This document shows, in pieces, positions 8,144 through 19,401 of a DNA stretch of 55,735 bases. Source of the DNA: Streptomyces sennicomposti (GTDB taxonomy: Bacteria > Actinomycetota > Actinomycetes > Streptomycetales > Streptomycetaceae); assembly GCF_019890635.1 (NCBI RefSeq), contig NZ_JAIOAB010000048.1, forward strand, positions 1-55,735, given 5' to 3'. Every line of letters starts with the position of its first letter. Positions within the stretch are counted from its first letter, which is position 1. Under the pieces are notes generated by a model that worked only from the letters and a program-made list of their open reading frames with translations, was not told the origin of the DNA and did no database searches. The position numbers were made by a program, and so were the translations under genes.

Positions 8144-9790
8144 GTGACTCCCCGCTACGCGCGTCGCACCACCCTGGCCGTCGCCACCGCCGTCGCCGCC
8201 GGCGCCCTGCTCAGCACCGGTCTGACCACCAGCGCCTCGGCGCAGGTCCCGGCCGACGCCACCACCCTCGCCGCGGCGCCCACCGACCTGACCGCCGCGG
8301 CCCGCACCTCGCTCATCCAGCAGGCGCAGACCGACGCGGCCGAGACGGCGCAGAGCATAGGCCTGGGCGCCAAGGAGAAGCTCGTCGTCAAGGACGTCGT
8401 GAAGGACGCCGACGGCACGGTGCACACCCGCTACGAGCGCACCTACGCCGGCCTGCCCGTCCTCGGCGGCGACCTGATCGTCCACTCCAAGGCGGGCAAG
8501 ACCGAGGGTGTGACCAAGGCCGTCAAGGCGGCCATCAAGGTCTCCTCGCTGACGCCGAAGGTCACCCCGGCCAAGGCCGAGAAGCAGGCCGTGGGCCTGG
8601 CCAAGGACGCCGGCTCGGCCGCCTCCGCCGCCGACCAGGCGCCGCGCAAGGTCATCTGGGCGGGCGACGGCACCCCGGTGCTGGCGTACGAGACGGTCGT
8701 CGGCGGGCTCCAGGACGACGGCACGCCGAACCAGCTGCACGTCATCACCGACGCGGCCACCGGCAAGAAGCTGTTCGAGTACCAGGGCATCGAGAACGCG
8801 ACCGGCACCGGCAAGACCCTGTACTCCGGCTCCGTCAGCCTCACCACCACCCTGTCGGGCTCGACGTACCAGCTGTACGACACCTCGCGCGGCGGCCACA
8901 AGACGTACAACCTGGCGCACAAGACCTCCGGCACCGGCTCGCTGTTCACCGACGCCGACAACGTGTGGGGCACCGGCGCCGCCTCCAGCTCCTCCACCGA
9001 CCAGACGGCGGCCGCCGACGCCGCCTACGGCGCGCAGGAGACCTGGGACTTCTACAAGGCCACCTTCGGCCGCAGCGGCATCAAGAACAACGGCGTCGGC
9101 GCCTACTCCCGCGTCCACTACGGCAACTCGTACGTGAACGCCTTCTGGGACGACAGCTGCTTCTGCATGACCTACGGCGACGGCTCCGGCAACAACCACC
9201 CGCTGACCTCGCTGGACGTGGCCGGCCACGAGATGAGCCACGGCGTCACCTCCAACACCGCCGGCCTCAACTACAGCGGCGAGTCCGGCGGTCTGAACGA
9301 GGCCACGTCCGACATCTTCGGCACCGGCGTGGAGTTCTACGCCAACAACGCCTCCGACAAGGGCGACTACCTCATCGGCGAGAAGATCAACATCAACGGC
9401 GACGGCACCCCGCTGCGCTACATGGACAAGCCCAGCAAGGACGGCGGCTCCGCCGACTACTGGTCCTCGTCGGTGGGCAACAAGGACGTGCACTACTCGT
9501 CCGGCGTCGCCAACCACTTCTTCTACCTGCTGTCCGAGGGCAGCGGCGCGAAGACGATCAACGGCGTCAGCTACAACTCGCCGACGTACAACGGCGCCGC
9601 GGTCACCGGCATCGGCCGGGACAAGGCGCTGCAGATCTGGTACAAGGCGCTGACCACGTACATGACGTCCACCACCAACTACAAGGGCGCCCGCACGGCG
9701 ACCCTGAGCGCGGCCTCGGCGCTGTACGGCTCGACCAGCGCCGAGTACAAGGCGGTCGCCGCCGCCTGGACCGCGGTGAACGTCAGCTGA
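8144..9790 (+). CDS. Secreted M4 (thermolysin-like) metalloprotease
   Basis: A 548-residue paralogue of the preceding gene. It has a basic signal peptide (RYARRTTLAVATAVAAG, cleavage near ASAQV) and an FTP/PepSY propeptide sharing KLVVKDVVKDADGTVHTRYE with the neighbour. The catalytic domain has HEMSH at residues 362-366 and Glu386 of NEATSD as the third zinc ligand. It ends directly after the catalytic domain at TAVNVS and has no P domain. GTG 8144 follows AAAAGGAG with 5-nt spacing. DNA identity to the neighbour is very uneven: a 110-nt block (9077-9186 versus 6796-6905) is identical, including third positions. Role: extracellular proteolysis. A strong hairpin follows at 9811-9847. Confidence 0.92.
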   Translation: MTPRYARRTTLAVATAVAAGALLSTGLTTSASAQVPADATTLAAAPTDLTAAARTSLIQQAQTDAAETAQSIGLGAKEKLVVKDVVKDADGTVHTRYERTYAGLPVLGGDLIVHSKAGKTEGVTKAVKAAIKVSSLTPKVTPAKAEKQAVGLAKDAGSAASAADQAPRKVIWAGDGTPVLAYETVVGGLQDDGTPNQLHVITDAATGKKLFEYQGIENATGTGKTLYSGSVSLTTTLSGSTYQLYDTSRGGHKTYNLAHKTSGTGSLFTDADNVWGTGAASSSSTDQTAAADAAYGAQETWDFYKATFGRSGIKNNGVGAYSRVHYGNSYVNAFWDDSCFCMTYGDGSGNNHPLTSLDVAGHEMSHGVTSNTAGLNYSGESGGLNEATSDIFGTGVEFYANNASDKGDYLIGEKININGDGTPLRYMDKPSKDGGSADYWSSSVGNKDVHYSSGVANHFFYLLSEGSGAKTINGVSYNSPTYNGAAVTGIGRDKALQIWYKALTTYMTSTTNYKGARTATLSAASALYGSTSAEYKAVAAAWTAVNVS

Positions 9791-9810
9791 TCAGGCTGTA
9801 GTCGACGCGC

Positions 9811-9847
9811 GGCGGCACCCGGGAGGCGGAATCCCCCGGGTGCCGCC
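9811..9847 (+). terminator. Terminator after the second M4 protease
   Basis: A perfect 13-bp stem, GGCGGCACCCGGG with CCCGGGTGCCGCC, closes an 11-nt loop. It starts 20 nt past the protease stop and ends 15 nt before the next start codon. Confidence 0.85.
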
Positions 9848-9862
9848 CTACTCTTGGGTCCC

Positions 9863-10384
9863 ATGTCTTCGGCCCACTTCACCTACGAGCAGGTCGGCGC
9901 GACCCGCGAACAGGGACACTGCCCGCCCGGCTTCCGCCCGATGCTCGTGCGCGCCCGCATCGGCGAGGGCGAGGCGGTGTTCCGGCGCGCCGCCGAGGCC
10001 GTCCTCACCTGGGAGATGCACCGCGCCCTCGGGGTCGGCGTCACCACGGCCGCCGAACGCGCCGCGCCCGGCGCGGACGTCACCGTCACGCTGGCCGGCG
10101 TCGTCAAGGCGCCCTGCCGCGTCGTCTGGACGGTCGAGGAGCCCCGCCGCGCCGGCTGGGCCTACGGCACCCTGCCCGGCCACCCGGAGTGCGGCGAGGA
10201 GTCCTTCGTCGTGGACCGCACCGGCGACGGCACGGTCTGGCTCACGGTCAACGCCTTCAGCCGCCCCGCCAAGTGGTACGCCCGGGCCGGCGGCCCCGCC
10301 ACCCGGGCCTTCCAGCACGCCTACGCGCACCGCTGCGCGAAGGTGCTGCGCAACCTGTGCGCGGACGCGGACCCGGACGCCTGA
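9863..10384 (+). CDS. DUF1990 family protein
   Basis: A 173-residue protein starting MSSAHFTYEQVGATR. The opening FTYEQVGATRE, the central LTWEMHRALGVGV and the C-terminal KWYARAGGPATRAFQHAYAHRCAKVLR fit the DUF1990 family. Members are small single-domain proteins of unknown function, some of which have been likened to SRPBCC-type folds (uncertain). No signal peptide or membrane segment is seen. ATG 9863 is preferred over TTG 9854 because it matches the usual family start; there is no obvious Shine-Dalgarno site, so a leaderless or short-leader message is possible. The stop codon lies in a short direct repeat: CCGGACGCCTGACGC occurs twice within 40 nt. It converges with glgP. Confidence 0.75.
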   Translation: MSSAHFTYEQVGATREQGHCPPGFRPMLVRARIGEGEAVFRRAAEAVLTWEMHRALGVGVTTAAERAAPGADVTVTLAGVVKAPCRVVWTVEEPRRAGWAYGTLPGHPECGEESFVVDRTGDGTVWLTVNAFSRPAKWYARAGGPATRAFQHAYAHRCAKVLRNLCADADPDA

Positions 10385-10478
10385 CGCGCGGCCCCGGACG
10401 CCTGACGCCCAAGGCCGCGCCTGCCCCCGCGCCGGAGCCCCGCCGCACCGCGGCGGCCCCGGTCCGCGGGGCGCGCGC

Positions 10479-13097
10479 TCAGCGCAGCAGCACCCCCGCC
10501 TCCTCCGTGGCCCCTTCCGAGGGAACCGTCATCAGGCCCATCTCCGCACCGGAGGCGAGCAGCCGGTGGGCGGGGAGGATGCGGACCGTGTAGCCGTAGG
10601 GGCCGGTGCGGTCCAGGGCGAGCGGGCCCTCGTAGACCCAGCGGCCGTCCGCGTCGGGGGCGCCCGCCGGCTTCAGCGGGACCGCGGTGGCGTCCTCGAT
10701 GCGGTCCTCCTCGTCGACCCGCCCGGAGACGGCCTGCACCTCGATGTCCTCCGGGCCGAGGCCGCCGAGCCCGACCCGCACCCGCAGGCCGAGCGTGCTG
10801 CCGAGTTCGGCGGTGGGCGGGCCCGCGATGGTCTCCACGTGGTCGACGGTCACCTCCTGCCAGGCGCCCCGCACCCGCGCCTTCCACGCGGCCAGCTCGC
10901 GCGCCGCCTCCGGACCGAGCGCGCGGTGCGCGTGCGCCGCCGGGGTGTACAGCCGCTCGACGTACTCGCGGACCATCCGCCCGGCCAGCACCTTCGGGCC
11001 GAGCAGGGCCAGGGTGCGGCGGACCATCTCGATCCAGCGGTCGGGCAGCCCGGTGCGGCCGCGCTCGTAGAAGCGGGGCGCCACCCGCTGCTCCAGCAGG
11101 TCGTACAGCGCGGCGGCCTCCACGTCGTCGCGGTGGTCGGGGTCGGTGCCCGCGCCGTCCGCGGTCGGCACCGCCCAGCCGAAGTCGGGCTGGTACCACT
11201 CGTCCCACCAGCCGTCCAGCACCGACAGGTTGAGGCAGCCGTTGAGGGCCGCCTTCATCCCGGAGGTGCCGCACGCCTCCAGCGGCCGCAGCGGGTTGTT
11301 CAGCCACACGTCGCAGCCGTGGTACAGCTTCTGCGCCATCGCCATGCCGTAGTCCGGCAGGAACACGATCCGATGCCGCACGCGCGGGTCGTCGGCGAAG
11401 CGGACCAGCTCCTGGATGAGCCGCTTGCCGCCGTCGTCCGCCGGGTGCGCCTTGCCCGCCACCACGATCTGGATCGGCCGCTCGGGATGCAGCAGCAGGT
11501 CCATCAGCCGGTCGCGGTCGCGCAGCATCAGCGTCAGCCGCTTGTACGACGGCACCCGGCGGGCGAAGCCGATCGTCAGCACGTCGGGGTCGAGGACGCC
11601 GTCCACCCAGCCCAGCTCGGCGGTGCCCGCGCCGCGCTGCCGCCAGGACGCCCACAGCCGCCGCCGCACCTCCTCCACCAGCTGCCCGCGCAGCTCCCGG
11701 CGCAGCTCCCAGATGTCCTCGTCCGCGATGTCGGCGACCGAGTCCCAGCGGTCCGAGCCGCCCACCGACAGCGCGTCCTCGGTGCGCTGCGCCCCGATCT
11801 GCCGGGCGCCGAGCCGGAACACCTCCGGCGCCACCCAGGTGGGGGCGTGCACCCCGTTGGTCACCGAGGTGATCGGCACCTCGTCGGCGTCGAACCCGGG
11901 CCACAGCCCCGCGAACATCTCCCGGCTGACCTTGCCGTGCAGCAGCGAGACGCCGTTGGCGCGCTGCGCGAGCCTGAGGCCCATCACGGCCATGTTGAAC
12001 AGGTTCGGCTCGCCGCCCGGGTACGTCTCCATGCCGAGCTGGAGGATGCGCTGCACGTCGATGCCGGGCAGCTCGGCCTCGGGCCCGAAGTGCCGGGCGA
12101 CCAGTTCCCGGTCGAAGCGGTCGATGCCGGCCGGGACGGGGGTGTGGGTGGTGAACACCGTGCCCGCGCGCACCGACTCCAGCGCGGAGTCGAAGTCGAG
12201 CCCGGTGGCGGCCAGCTCCGCGATCCGCTCCAGCCCGAGGAACCCGGCGTGCCCCTCGTTGGTGTGGAACACCTCCGGCTCGGGGTGCCCGGTGAGCCGG
12301 CAGTACGTGCGCACCGCCCGCACCCCTCCTATGCCGAGCAGCATCTCCTGGAGGAGCCGGTGCTCGCTGCCGCCGCCGTAGAGCCGGTCGGTCACGCCGC
12401 GCTCGCCGAGGTCGTTCTCCTCCACGTCGGAGTCGAGCAGCAGCAGCGGGATGCGGCCGACCTGGGCCAGCCAGATCCGGGCGTGCAGGAAACGGCCCCG
12501 GGGCAGCGCGAGGGAGATCCGGGCGGGGCCGCCGTCGGCCTCGGCCAGTTGGGTGACGGGCAGCTCGTTGGGGTCGAGGACGGGATAGTGCTCCTGCTGC
12601 CAGCCGTCGCGGGAAAGGGTCTGGCGGAAGTAGCCGTGCCGGTAGAGCAGGCCGACGCCGATCAGCGGTGCGCCGAGGTCGCTGGCCGCCTTGAGGTGGT
12701 CGCCGGCGAGGATGCCGAGGCCGCCGGAGTACTGCGGCAGGGCGGCGGTGATGCCGAACTCGGGCGAGAAGTAGGCGATCGCGGCCGGCAGCCCCGGGGG
12801 CTGCTCCTGGTACCAGCGGTCGCCGCTCATGTAGTCGTGCAGATCGTCGGCGGCGGCGGTCAGCCGGCGCAGGAACCGGCGGTCGCCGGCCAGCTCGGCC
12901 AGCCGGGCCGGGCGCACGCTGCCGAGCAGCCGTACCGGGTCGCCGCCCGAGGAGGCCCAGCGCTCGGGGTCGACGGACTGGAAGAGGTCACGCGTCTCGG
13001 CGTGCCAGGACCAGCGCAGATTGCGGGCCAGCTCGCTGAGCGGTCGTAGGGGCTCGGGGAGAACGGGACGGACGGTGAACCGACGGATCGCCTTCAC
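10479..13097 (-). CDS. glgP: Alpha-glucan phosphorylase
   Basis: An 872-residue GT35 enzyme that releases glucose 1-phosphate from alpha-1,4-glucan ends. The N-terminus (RPLSELARNLRWSWHAETRDLF) is the extra domain found in the shorter bacterial and archaeal phosphorylases. Core motifs include QYSGGLGILAGDHLKAASDLG, NEGHAGFLGLERI, VTNGVHAPTWV and the pyridoxal-phosphate lysine in GTSGMKAALNG. GTG 13097 follows a GAGGTGG site and starts the conserved sequence VKAIRRFTVRP; the in-frame extension upstream has no family similarity. It is divergent from glgE across a 614-nt gap. In Streptomyces this enzyme accompanies the GlgE cluster and supplies the breakdown arm of the glucan cycle. Confidence 0.93.
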   Translation of the reverse strand: MKAIRRFTVRPVLPEPLRPLSELARNLRWSWHAETRDLFQSVDPERWASSGGDPVRLLGSVRPARLAELAGDRRFLRRLTAAADDLHDYMSGDRWYQEQPPGLPAAIAYFSPEFGITAALPQYSGGLGILAGDHLKAASDLGAPLIGVGLLYRHGYFRQTLSRDGWQQEHYPVLDPNELPVTQLAEADGGPARISLALPRGRFLHARIWLAQVGRIPLLLLDSDVEENDLGERGVTDRLYGGGSEHRLLQEMLLGIGGVRAVRTYCRLTGHPEPEVFHTNEGHAGFLGLERIAELAATGLDFDSALESVRAGTVFTTHTPVPAGIDRFDRELVARHFGPEAELPGIDVQRILQLGMETYPGGEPNLFNMAVMGLRLAQRANGVSLLHGKVSREMFAGLWPGFDADEVPITSVTNGVHAPTWVAPEVFRLGARQIGAQRTEDALSVGGSDRWDSVADIADEDIWELRRELRGQLVEEVRRRLWASWRQRGAGTAELGWVDGVLDPDVLTIGFARRVPSYKRLTLMLRDRDRLMDLLLHPERPIQIVVAGKAHPADDGGKRLIQELVRFADDPRVRHRIVFLPDYGMAMAQKLYHGCDVWLNNPLRPLEACGTSGMKAALNGCLNLSVLDGWWDEWYQPDFGWAVPTADGAGTDPDHRDDVEAAALYDLLEQRVAPRFYERGRTGLPDRWIEMVRRTLALLGPKVLAGRMVREYVERLYTPAAHAHRALGPEAARELAAWKARVRGAWQEVTVDHVETIAGPPTAELGSTLGLRVRVGLGGLGPEDIEVQAVSGRVDEEDRIEDATAVPLKPAGAPDADGRWVYEGPLALDRTGPYGYTVRILPAHRLLASGAEMGLMTVPSEGATEEAGVLLR

Positions 13098-13711
13098 ATT
13101 CCACCTCGGCGCGTTCGCTGATGGACGCACGGCACGGCACGCTTCGCCGAAAGCGCGCACGACGCCCTGCGCTTCGCTGGAAGGACGCACGGCACTGTGC
13201 GCCCCGTCACCCCGAACACCGTACCGGTCATGGTGCGGCCCCCGCTGGGACCGACGCCCCCGCACAGCCCGGGCGACCTGATCGGCTTCGTCCCGCCACG
13301 CCGGGAATCGGCCATTCTCGCGGGGCCGAGAGGCGGTGCGTGGTGGTGTGCGTGCGGGGTACGCGACCGGTGAGTGAGGTATCCGGCCAGGTCTCCGGCG
13401 TCCACGGGCGGCGGGGACCGGCTTGTCGAACACGTTTACGCAGCTACAGGGGGTCGCCGTGGCGGAGCACCGGTGCCGGCCCGGCCCCTGGCCGGAGACG
13501 GCCGGTCTTGTGTGCAGACATACGCGTGAGTAGTTAACAAAGTGCCGGAATGCTCACCCGAACAGGGTGGGAAGGCTCCTCCGGTACACCCGACCGGCCC
13601 CACGCACATTCACAGGTACATACGCGTCCCGGTTCCTCCGGACAGACCCCGCAGGACCCATCTCCCCACCCACCTCCGCCCACACCCTCGTTGACGCGGA
13701 CAGGAGCGGTC
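13098..13711. promoter_or_regulatory. Divergent glgP/glgE regulatory region
   Basis: This 614-nt gap contains no convincing gene. An imperfect direct repeat, GGACGCACGGCAC, occurs at about 13123 and 13182, next to related CTTCGC-GAA words. A candidate glgE promoter is TTGTGT (13508-13513), a 17-bp spacer and TAGTTA (13531-13536). The leader from there to glgE is about 170 nt and C-rich, with no riboswitch recognised. Confidence 0.4.
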
Positions 13712-15861
13712 ATGCCCGCCACGCACCACCCGGCACCACCCGGCACCACCAGCAAGCGCCCCCGCGACGCCGGTCCACAGGCCGCGTCCGGGGCATCCGA
13801 CGCACCTCCCTCGTCGCGGGACGCCGCCGCGGACGGGGCCACCGCCGTGGGGCGGATCCCCGTGCTGGACGTCCGGCCGGTCGTCCAGCACGGCCGCCGG
13901 CCCGCGAAGGCGGTGACCGGCGAGTCGTTCGAGATCACCGCCACCGTGTTCCGCGAGGGCCATGACGCCGTGGCCGCCAACGTGGTGCTGACCGATCCCG
14001 AGGGCCGTCCGGGTCCGTGGACGCCGATGCGGGAGCTGGCCCCCGGCACCGACCGCTGGGGCGCCACCGTCACCGCGGGCGAGCCCGGCCGCTGGACCTA
14101 CGCGGTGGAGGCCTGGAGCGACCCCATCGCCACCTGGCGCCACCACGCGAAGATCAAGATCCCGGCGGGGATCGACACCGAGCTGGTGCTGGAGGAGGGC
14201 GCCCGGCTGCACGAGCGGGTCGCCGACGGCGTGCCGGCCGACGACGAGGGGCGGCAGGCCGTGCTGGCCGCCGTGGCCGCCCTGCGCGACGACAGCCGCC
14301 CGGCCGCCTCCCGGCTGGCGGCGGCGCTGACCCCGGAGGTGGAGGCCGTCCTCGCCCGGCATCCGCTGCGGGAGCTGGTGACCTCCTCCGACCCGCTGCC
14401 CCTCCAGGTCGAGCGCGAGCGCGCCCTGTACGGCGCCTGGTACGAGTTCTTCCCCCGCTCCGAGGGCACCCCCGAGCAGCCGCACGGCACCTTCGCCACC
14501 GCCGCCCGCCGCCTGCCCGCCATCGCCGCGATGGGCTTCGACGTCGTCTACCTCCCCCCGATCCACCCCATCGGCACCACCTTCCGCAAGGGCCCCAACA
14601 ACACCCTCACCGCCGGCCCCGACGACGTCGGCGTCCCCTGGGCCATCGGCTCCCCCGAAGGCGGCCACGACGCCATCCACCCCGCCCTGGGCACCCTGGA
14701 CGACTTCGAAGCCTTCGTCCGCCAGGCCGGGGAACTCGGCCTGGAGATCGCCCTCGACTTCGCCCTCCAGTGCTCCCCCGACCACCCCTGGGTCCACAAA
14801 CACCCCGAGTGGTTCCACCACCGCCCCGACGGCACCATCGCCTACGCCGAGAACCCGCCCAAGAAGTACCAGGACATCTACCCCATCGCCTTCGACGCCG
14901 ACATGGACGGACTGATCACCGAGACCGTCCGCGTCCTGCGCCACTGGATGGACCACGGCGTGCGCATCTTCCGCGTCGACAACCCCCACACCAAACCCGT
15001 CGTCTTCTGGGAACGGGTCATCGGCGCCGTCAACGCCACCGACCCCGACGTCGTCTTCCTCGCCGAGGCCTTCACCCGCCCCGCGATGATGCACACCCTC
15101 GCCCAGATCGGCTTCCAGCAGTCCTACACCTACTTCACCTGGCGCACCACCAAACAGGAACTGACGCAGTACCTCACCGAACTGTCGGGGGAGGCCGCCT
15201 CCTACATGCGGCCCAACTTCTTCGCCAACACCCCCGACATCCTCCACGCCTACCTCCAGCACGGCGGCCGCCCCGCCTTCGAGGTCCGCGCCGTCCTCGC
15301 CGCCACCCTCGCCCCCTCCTGGGGCATCTACAGCGGCTACGAACTCTGCGAGAACACCCCCCTCAGAGAAGGCGGCGAGGAATACCTCGACTCGGAGAAG
15401 TACCAGCTCAAACCCCGCGACTGGGCCGCCGCCGAACGCGAGGGCCGCACCATCGCCCCCCTCCTCACCCGCCTCAACGACATCCGCCGGCGCAACCCCG
15501 CCCTGCACCGGCTGCGCAACCTGCGCTTCCACCACACCGACAAGGACGAGCTGATCGCGTACTCGAAGCGGAGCGGCTCGAACACGGTTCTGGTGGTCGC
15601 CAACCTCGACCCGCACCACACCCAGGAGGCCACGGTCTCGTTGGACATGCCGCAACTCGGCCTGGACTGGCACGAGTCGGCGCCGGTGCACGATCAGCTC
15701 ACCGGCGAGACCTATCACTGGGGCAGGGCCAACTATGTGCGTCTCGGACCGGGCGGGGCACATGTGCTCGTCGTCGGCGGGACATCCGGGGACCGGCCCC
15801 CGGCCGAGCACGGCACGGTTCTGCGACCGTCCAACCCGCAGATCGGAGGGTCACCCACCAT

Positions 15862-15865
<4 letters not shown>
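13712..15865 (+). CDS. glgE: Alpha-1,4-glucan:maltose-1-phosphate maltosyltransferase
   Basis: A 717-residue GH13 enzyme that transfers maltosyl units from maltose 1-phosphate to the non-reducing end of alpha-1,4-glucan. After a variable Pro/Ala-rich start of about 45 residues come the N-domain (RIPVLDVRPVVQHGRRPAKAV), the catalytic barrel and a C-terminal beta domain. Catalytic residues by family alignment are nucleophile Asp423 in RVDNPHTK, acid Glu452 in FLAEAFT and Asp509 in NTPDIL. ATG 13712 follows CAGGAG at the right distance. Its stop overlaps the treS start as ATGA, so the two are translationally coupled. It works with TreS and maltokinase, both downstream in the same direction. Confidence 0.96.
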
Positions 15866-17565
<1,700 letters not shown>

Positions 17566-17569
17566 GCCC

Positions 17570-17710
17570 GCCGCGACGGCGGGTCCGGCTCCGGTCGTGA
17601 CGGCGGGACAGGGTCCCGTCGTGACGGCAGGGCCCGGCCGGGTGCCGTCGTGACGGCGGGGCAGGGTCCCGTCGTGACGGCGGGGCCGGGTCCTGCCGTC
17701 GACGCGGGGC
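17570..17710. repeat. 24-bp tandem repeat between treS and the maltokinase gene
   Basis: Units beginning GTCGTGACGGCGGGG start at 17594, 17618, 17647 and 17671. Three are 24 bp and one is 29 bp, with further degenerate units on both sides. It falls between stop and start codons inside a cluster that is probably one transcript, and the mRNA could fold through the GACGGCGGG/CCC pairings. Confidence 0.75.
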
Positions 17711-17855
17711 AGGGCGGGCCGTCGCGGCCGGCACGGCGGGCGATCCCCGGCGTGATCCGGACGGACGGCCCCAGGGTCCCCGGACGGGGCGGTTTCCGCC
17801 GCCCCGCCTGTGGGCACGCGTGAGTCACACCCGACCAGCGATTGGACGCGACGCC

Positions 17856-19346
17856 ATGTCGGAAGCGATGTCGCAAGCCGTCACCCGCTCCACCGCCCCG
17901 AGCAGCCCCGGTCTTCTCGCCTCGCTGGACCCGCTGCTGCGGGAGTGGCTGCCCCGGCAGCGCTGGTTCGCGGGCAAGGGGCGGCCCGTCACCGGGTTCT
18001 CGCTGGTCGCGGCCACCGAGCTGCTGCCCTCCGACGCCAAGCTGGGCCTGCACCACCTGCTGGTGCGCGCCCACCAGCCGCTGCCGTCCGCGCCGGGCGG
18101 CGGCGTACCGCACCCCGGCGACTGCTACCAGCTGCTCATAGGCGTGCGCGAGGCGCTGCCGCCGAGGCTGGCGCCCGCGCTGATCGGCCACGTCCACGAG
18201 GGCCCGTTCGCCGGCCGCACGGTGTACGAGGCCCTGTACGACCCCCGGCCCGCCGAAGTGATCCTGGAGGCGCTGCGCGCCCAGGCCCGCATCGGCGGGC
18301 TGCGCTTCGAGCGGCGCGACGAGATACGCCCCGACCTGGTGCCGCGGATGGCGACCGCCGAGCAGTCCAACTCCTCGGTGATATACGGAGATACGTTTAT
18401 CCTCAAGCTGCTGCGGCGGGTCCTGCCGGGCGTCAACCCGGATCTGGAACTGCCGCTGGCCCTGGCCCGCGAGGGCTGCCCCCGGGTGCCGCCGCCGACC
18501 GCCTGGATGACGGCCGAGGTGGCCGACGAGTCGTACGTCCTCGGGGTGCTCCAGCCGTTCGTGCAGGGCGCCACCGACGGCTGGGAGCTGGCGCTGCGCG
18601 AGCTGGCCAAGGGGGAGGACTTCAGCGCGGAGGCGCGGGCGCTGGGGCGCGCCACCGCCGAGGTGCACACCGCGCTGGCCCGGGCGCTGCCCACCGTCAC
18701 CCTGGCCCACCTCCAGCTGCAGTCGCTGGTGGACGGCATGACCGAGCGGCTGCAGTCGGCCGCGCAGGCGGTGCCGGCGCTGCGGCCGTACGCGCCCGGC
18801 CTCCAGTCCGCCTTCGACGCGCTGGCCGATCTCGCCGCCGAGGGCCACACCTGGACCGCGCAGCGCATCCACGGCGACCTCCACCTCGGGCAGTGCCTGC
18901 GCGCCGCCTCCGGCGAGTGGTCGCTGATCGACTTCGAGGGCGAGCCGGCGAAGCCGCTGGCCGAGCGGCGGATGGCGCAGCCCGTGGCCCGGGACGTCGC
19001 CGGGATGCTGCGCTCCTTCGACTACGCGGCGCACTCGGCCGGCGGGCCGCCCGCACCGGGCTGGGCGGCGGCCTGCCGGGCGGCGTTCTGCACCGGGTAC
19101 GCCGAGGCGGGCGGGCGCGACCCGCGCACCGATCCGGTACTGCTGCGGGCCTACGAGACGGACAAGGCGATCTACGAGGTCCTGTACGAGGCCCGCAACC
19201 GCCCCGACTGGCTGCCGGTGCCGCTCTCCGCCGTCCGGCGGTTGGCCACCGGCACGGAGGCCGACGCCGAGCCCGGTGCCGAGGCCTCGGACCCTGCCGG
19301 GTCCGGGGCCGGGACCGGAACCGGGGCCGGGGCCGACGCCCTGTGA
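17856..19346 (+). CDS. mak: Maltokinase (Mak/Pep2)
   Basis: A 496-residue kinase that phosphorylates maltose with ATP to maltose 1-phosphate, the GlgE donor. The N-terminal cap (LREWLPRQRWFAGKGRPV) is followed by an aminoglycoside-phosphotransferase-like fold. The catalytic loop HGDLHLGQ starts at residue 339 and the metal-binding IDFEGEP lies just after it. The C-terminus ends in a Gly/Ala/Glu-rich tail. Three starts are possible: GTG 17820, ATG 17856 and ATG 17868. ATG 17856 is chosen for fit to the family, while 17868 has the best upstream GGAAG. It lies between treS (290 nt upstream, with tandem repeats) and glgB (55 nt downstream), all in one direction. Confidence 0.92.
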   Translation: MSEAMSQAVTRSTAPSSPGLLASLDPLLREWLPRQRWFAGKGRPVTGFSLVAATELLPSDAKLGLHHLLVRAHQPLPSAPGGGVPHPGDCYQLLIGVREALPPRLAPALIGHVHEGPFAGRTVYEALYDPRPAEVILEALRAQARIGGLRFERRDEIRPDLVPRMATAEQSNSSVIYGDTFILKLLRRVLPGVNPDLELPLALAREGCPRVPPPTAWMTAEVADESYVLGVLQPFVQGATDGWELALRELAKGEDFSAEARALGRATAEVHTALARALPTVTLAHLQLQSLVDGMTERLQSAAQAVPALRPYAPGLQSAFDALADLAAEGHTWTAQRIHGDLHLGQCLRAASGEWSLIDFEGEPAKPLAERRMAQPVARDVAGMLRSFDYAAHSAGGPPAPGWAAACRAAFCTGYAEAGGRDPRTDPVLLRAYETDKAIYEVLYEARNRPDWLPVPLSAVRRLATGTEADAEPGAEASDPAGSGAGTGTGAGADAL

Positions 19347-19401
19347 CCCACCGCACGACCGCATCCGACCTGTTCTGTCCTGTGCCGAGGAGGCTCCGCC
19401 C

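Noticed and set aside
5833..9517. Long minus-strand frames opposite the two proteases (Val/Ala/Gly/Arg-rich)
   Set aside because: They mirror the codon bias of the real genes; the plus frames have full M4 motifs.
13121..13537. Possible small gene in the glgP/glgE gap
   Set aside because: Arg/Pro-rich translation, no ribosome binding site, and repeat-derived codons.
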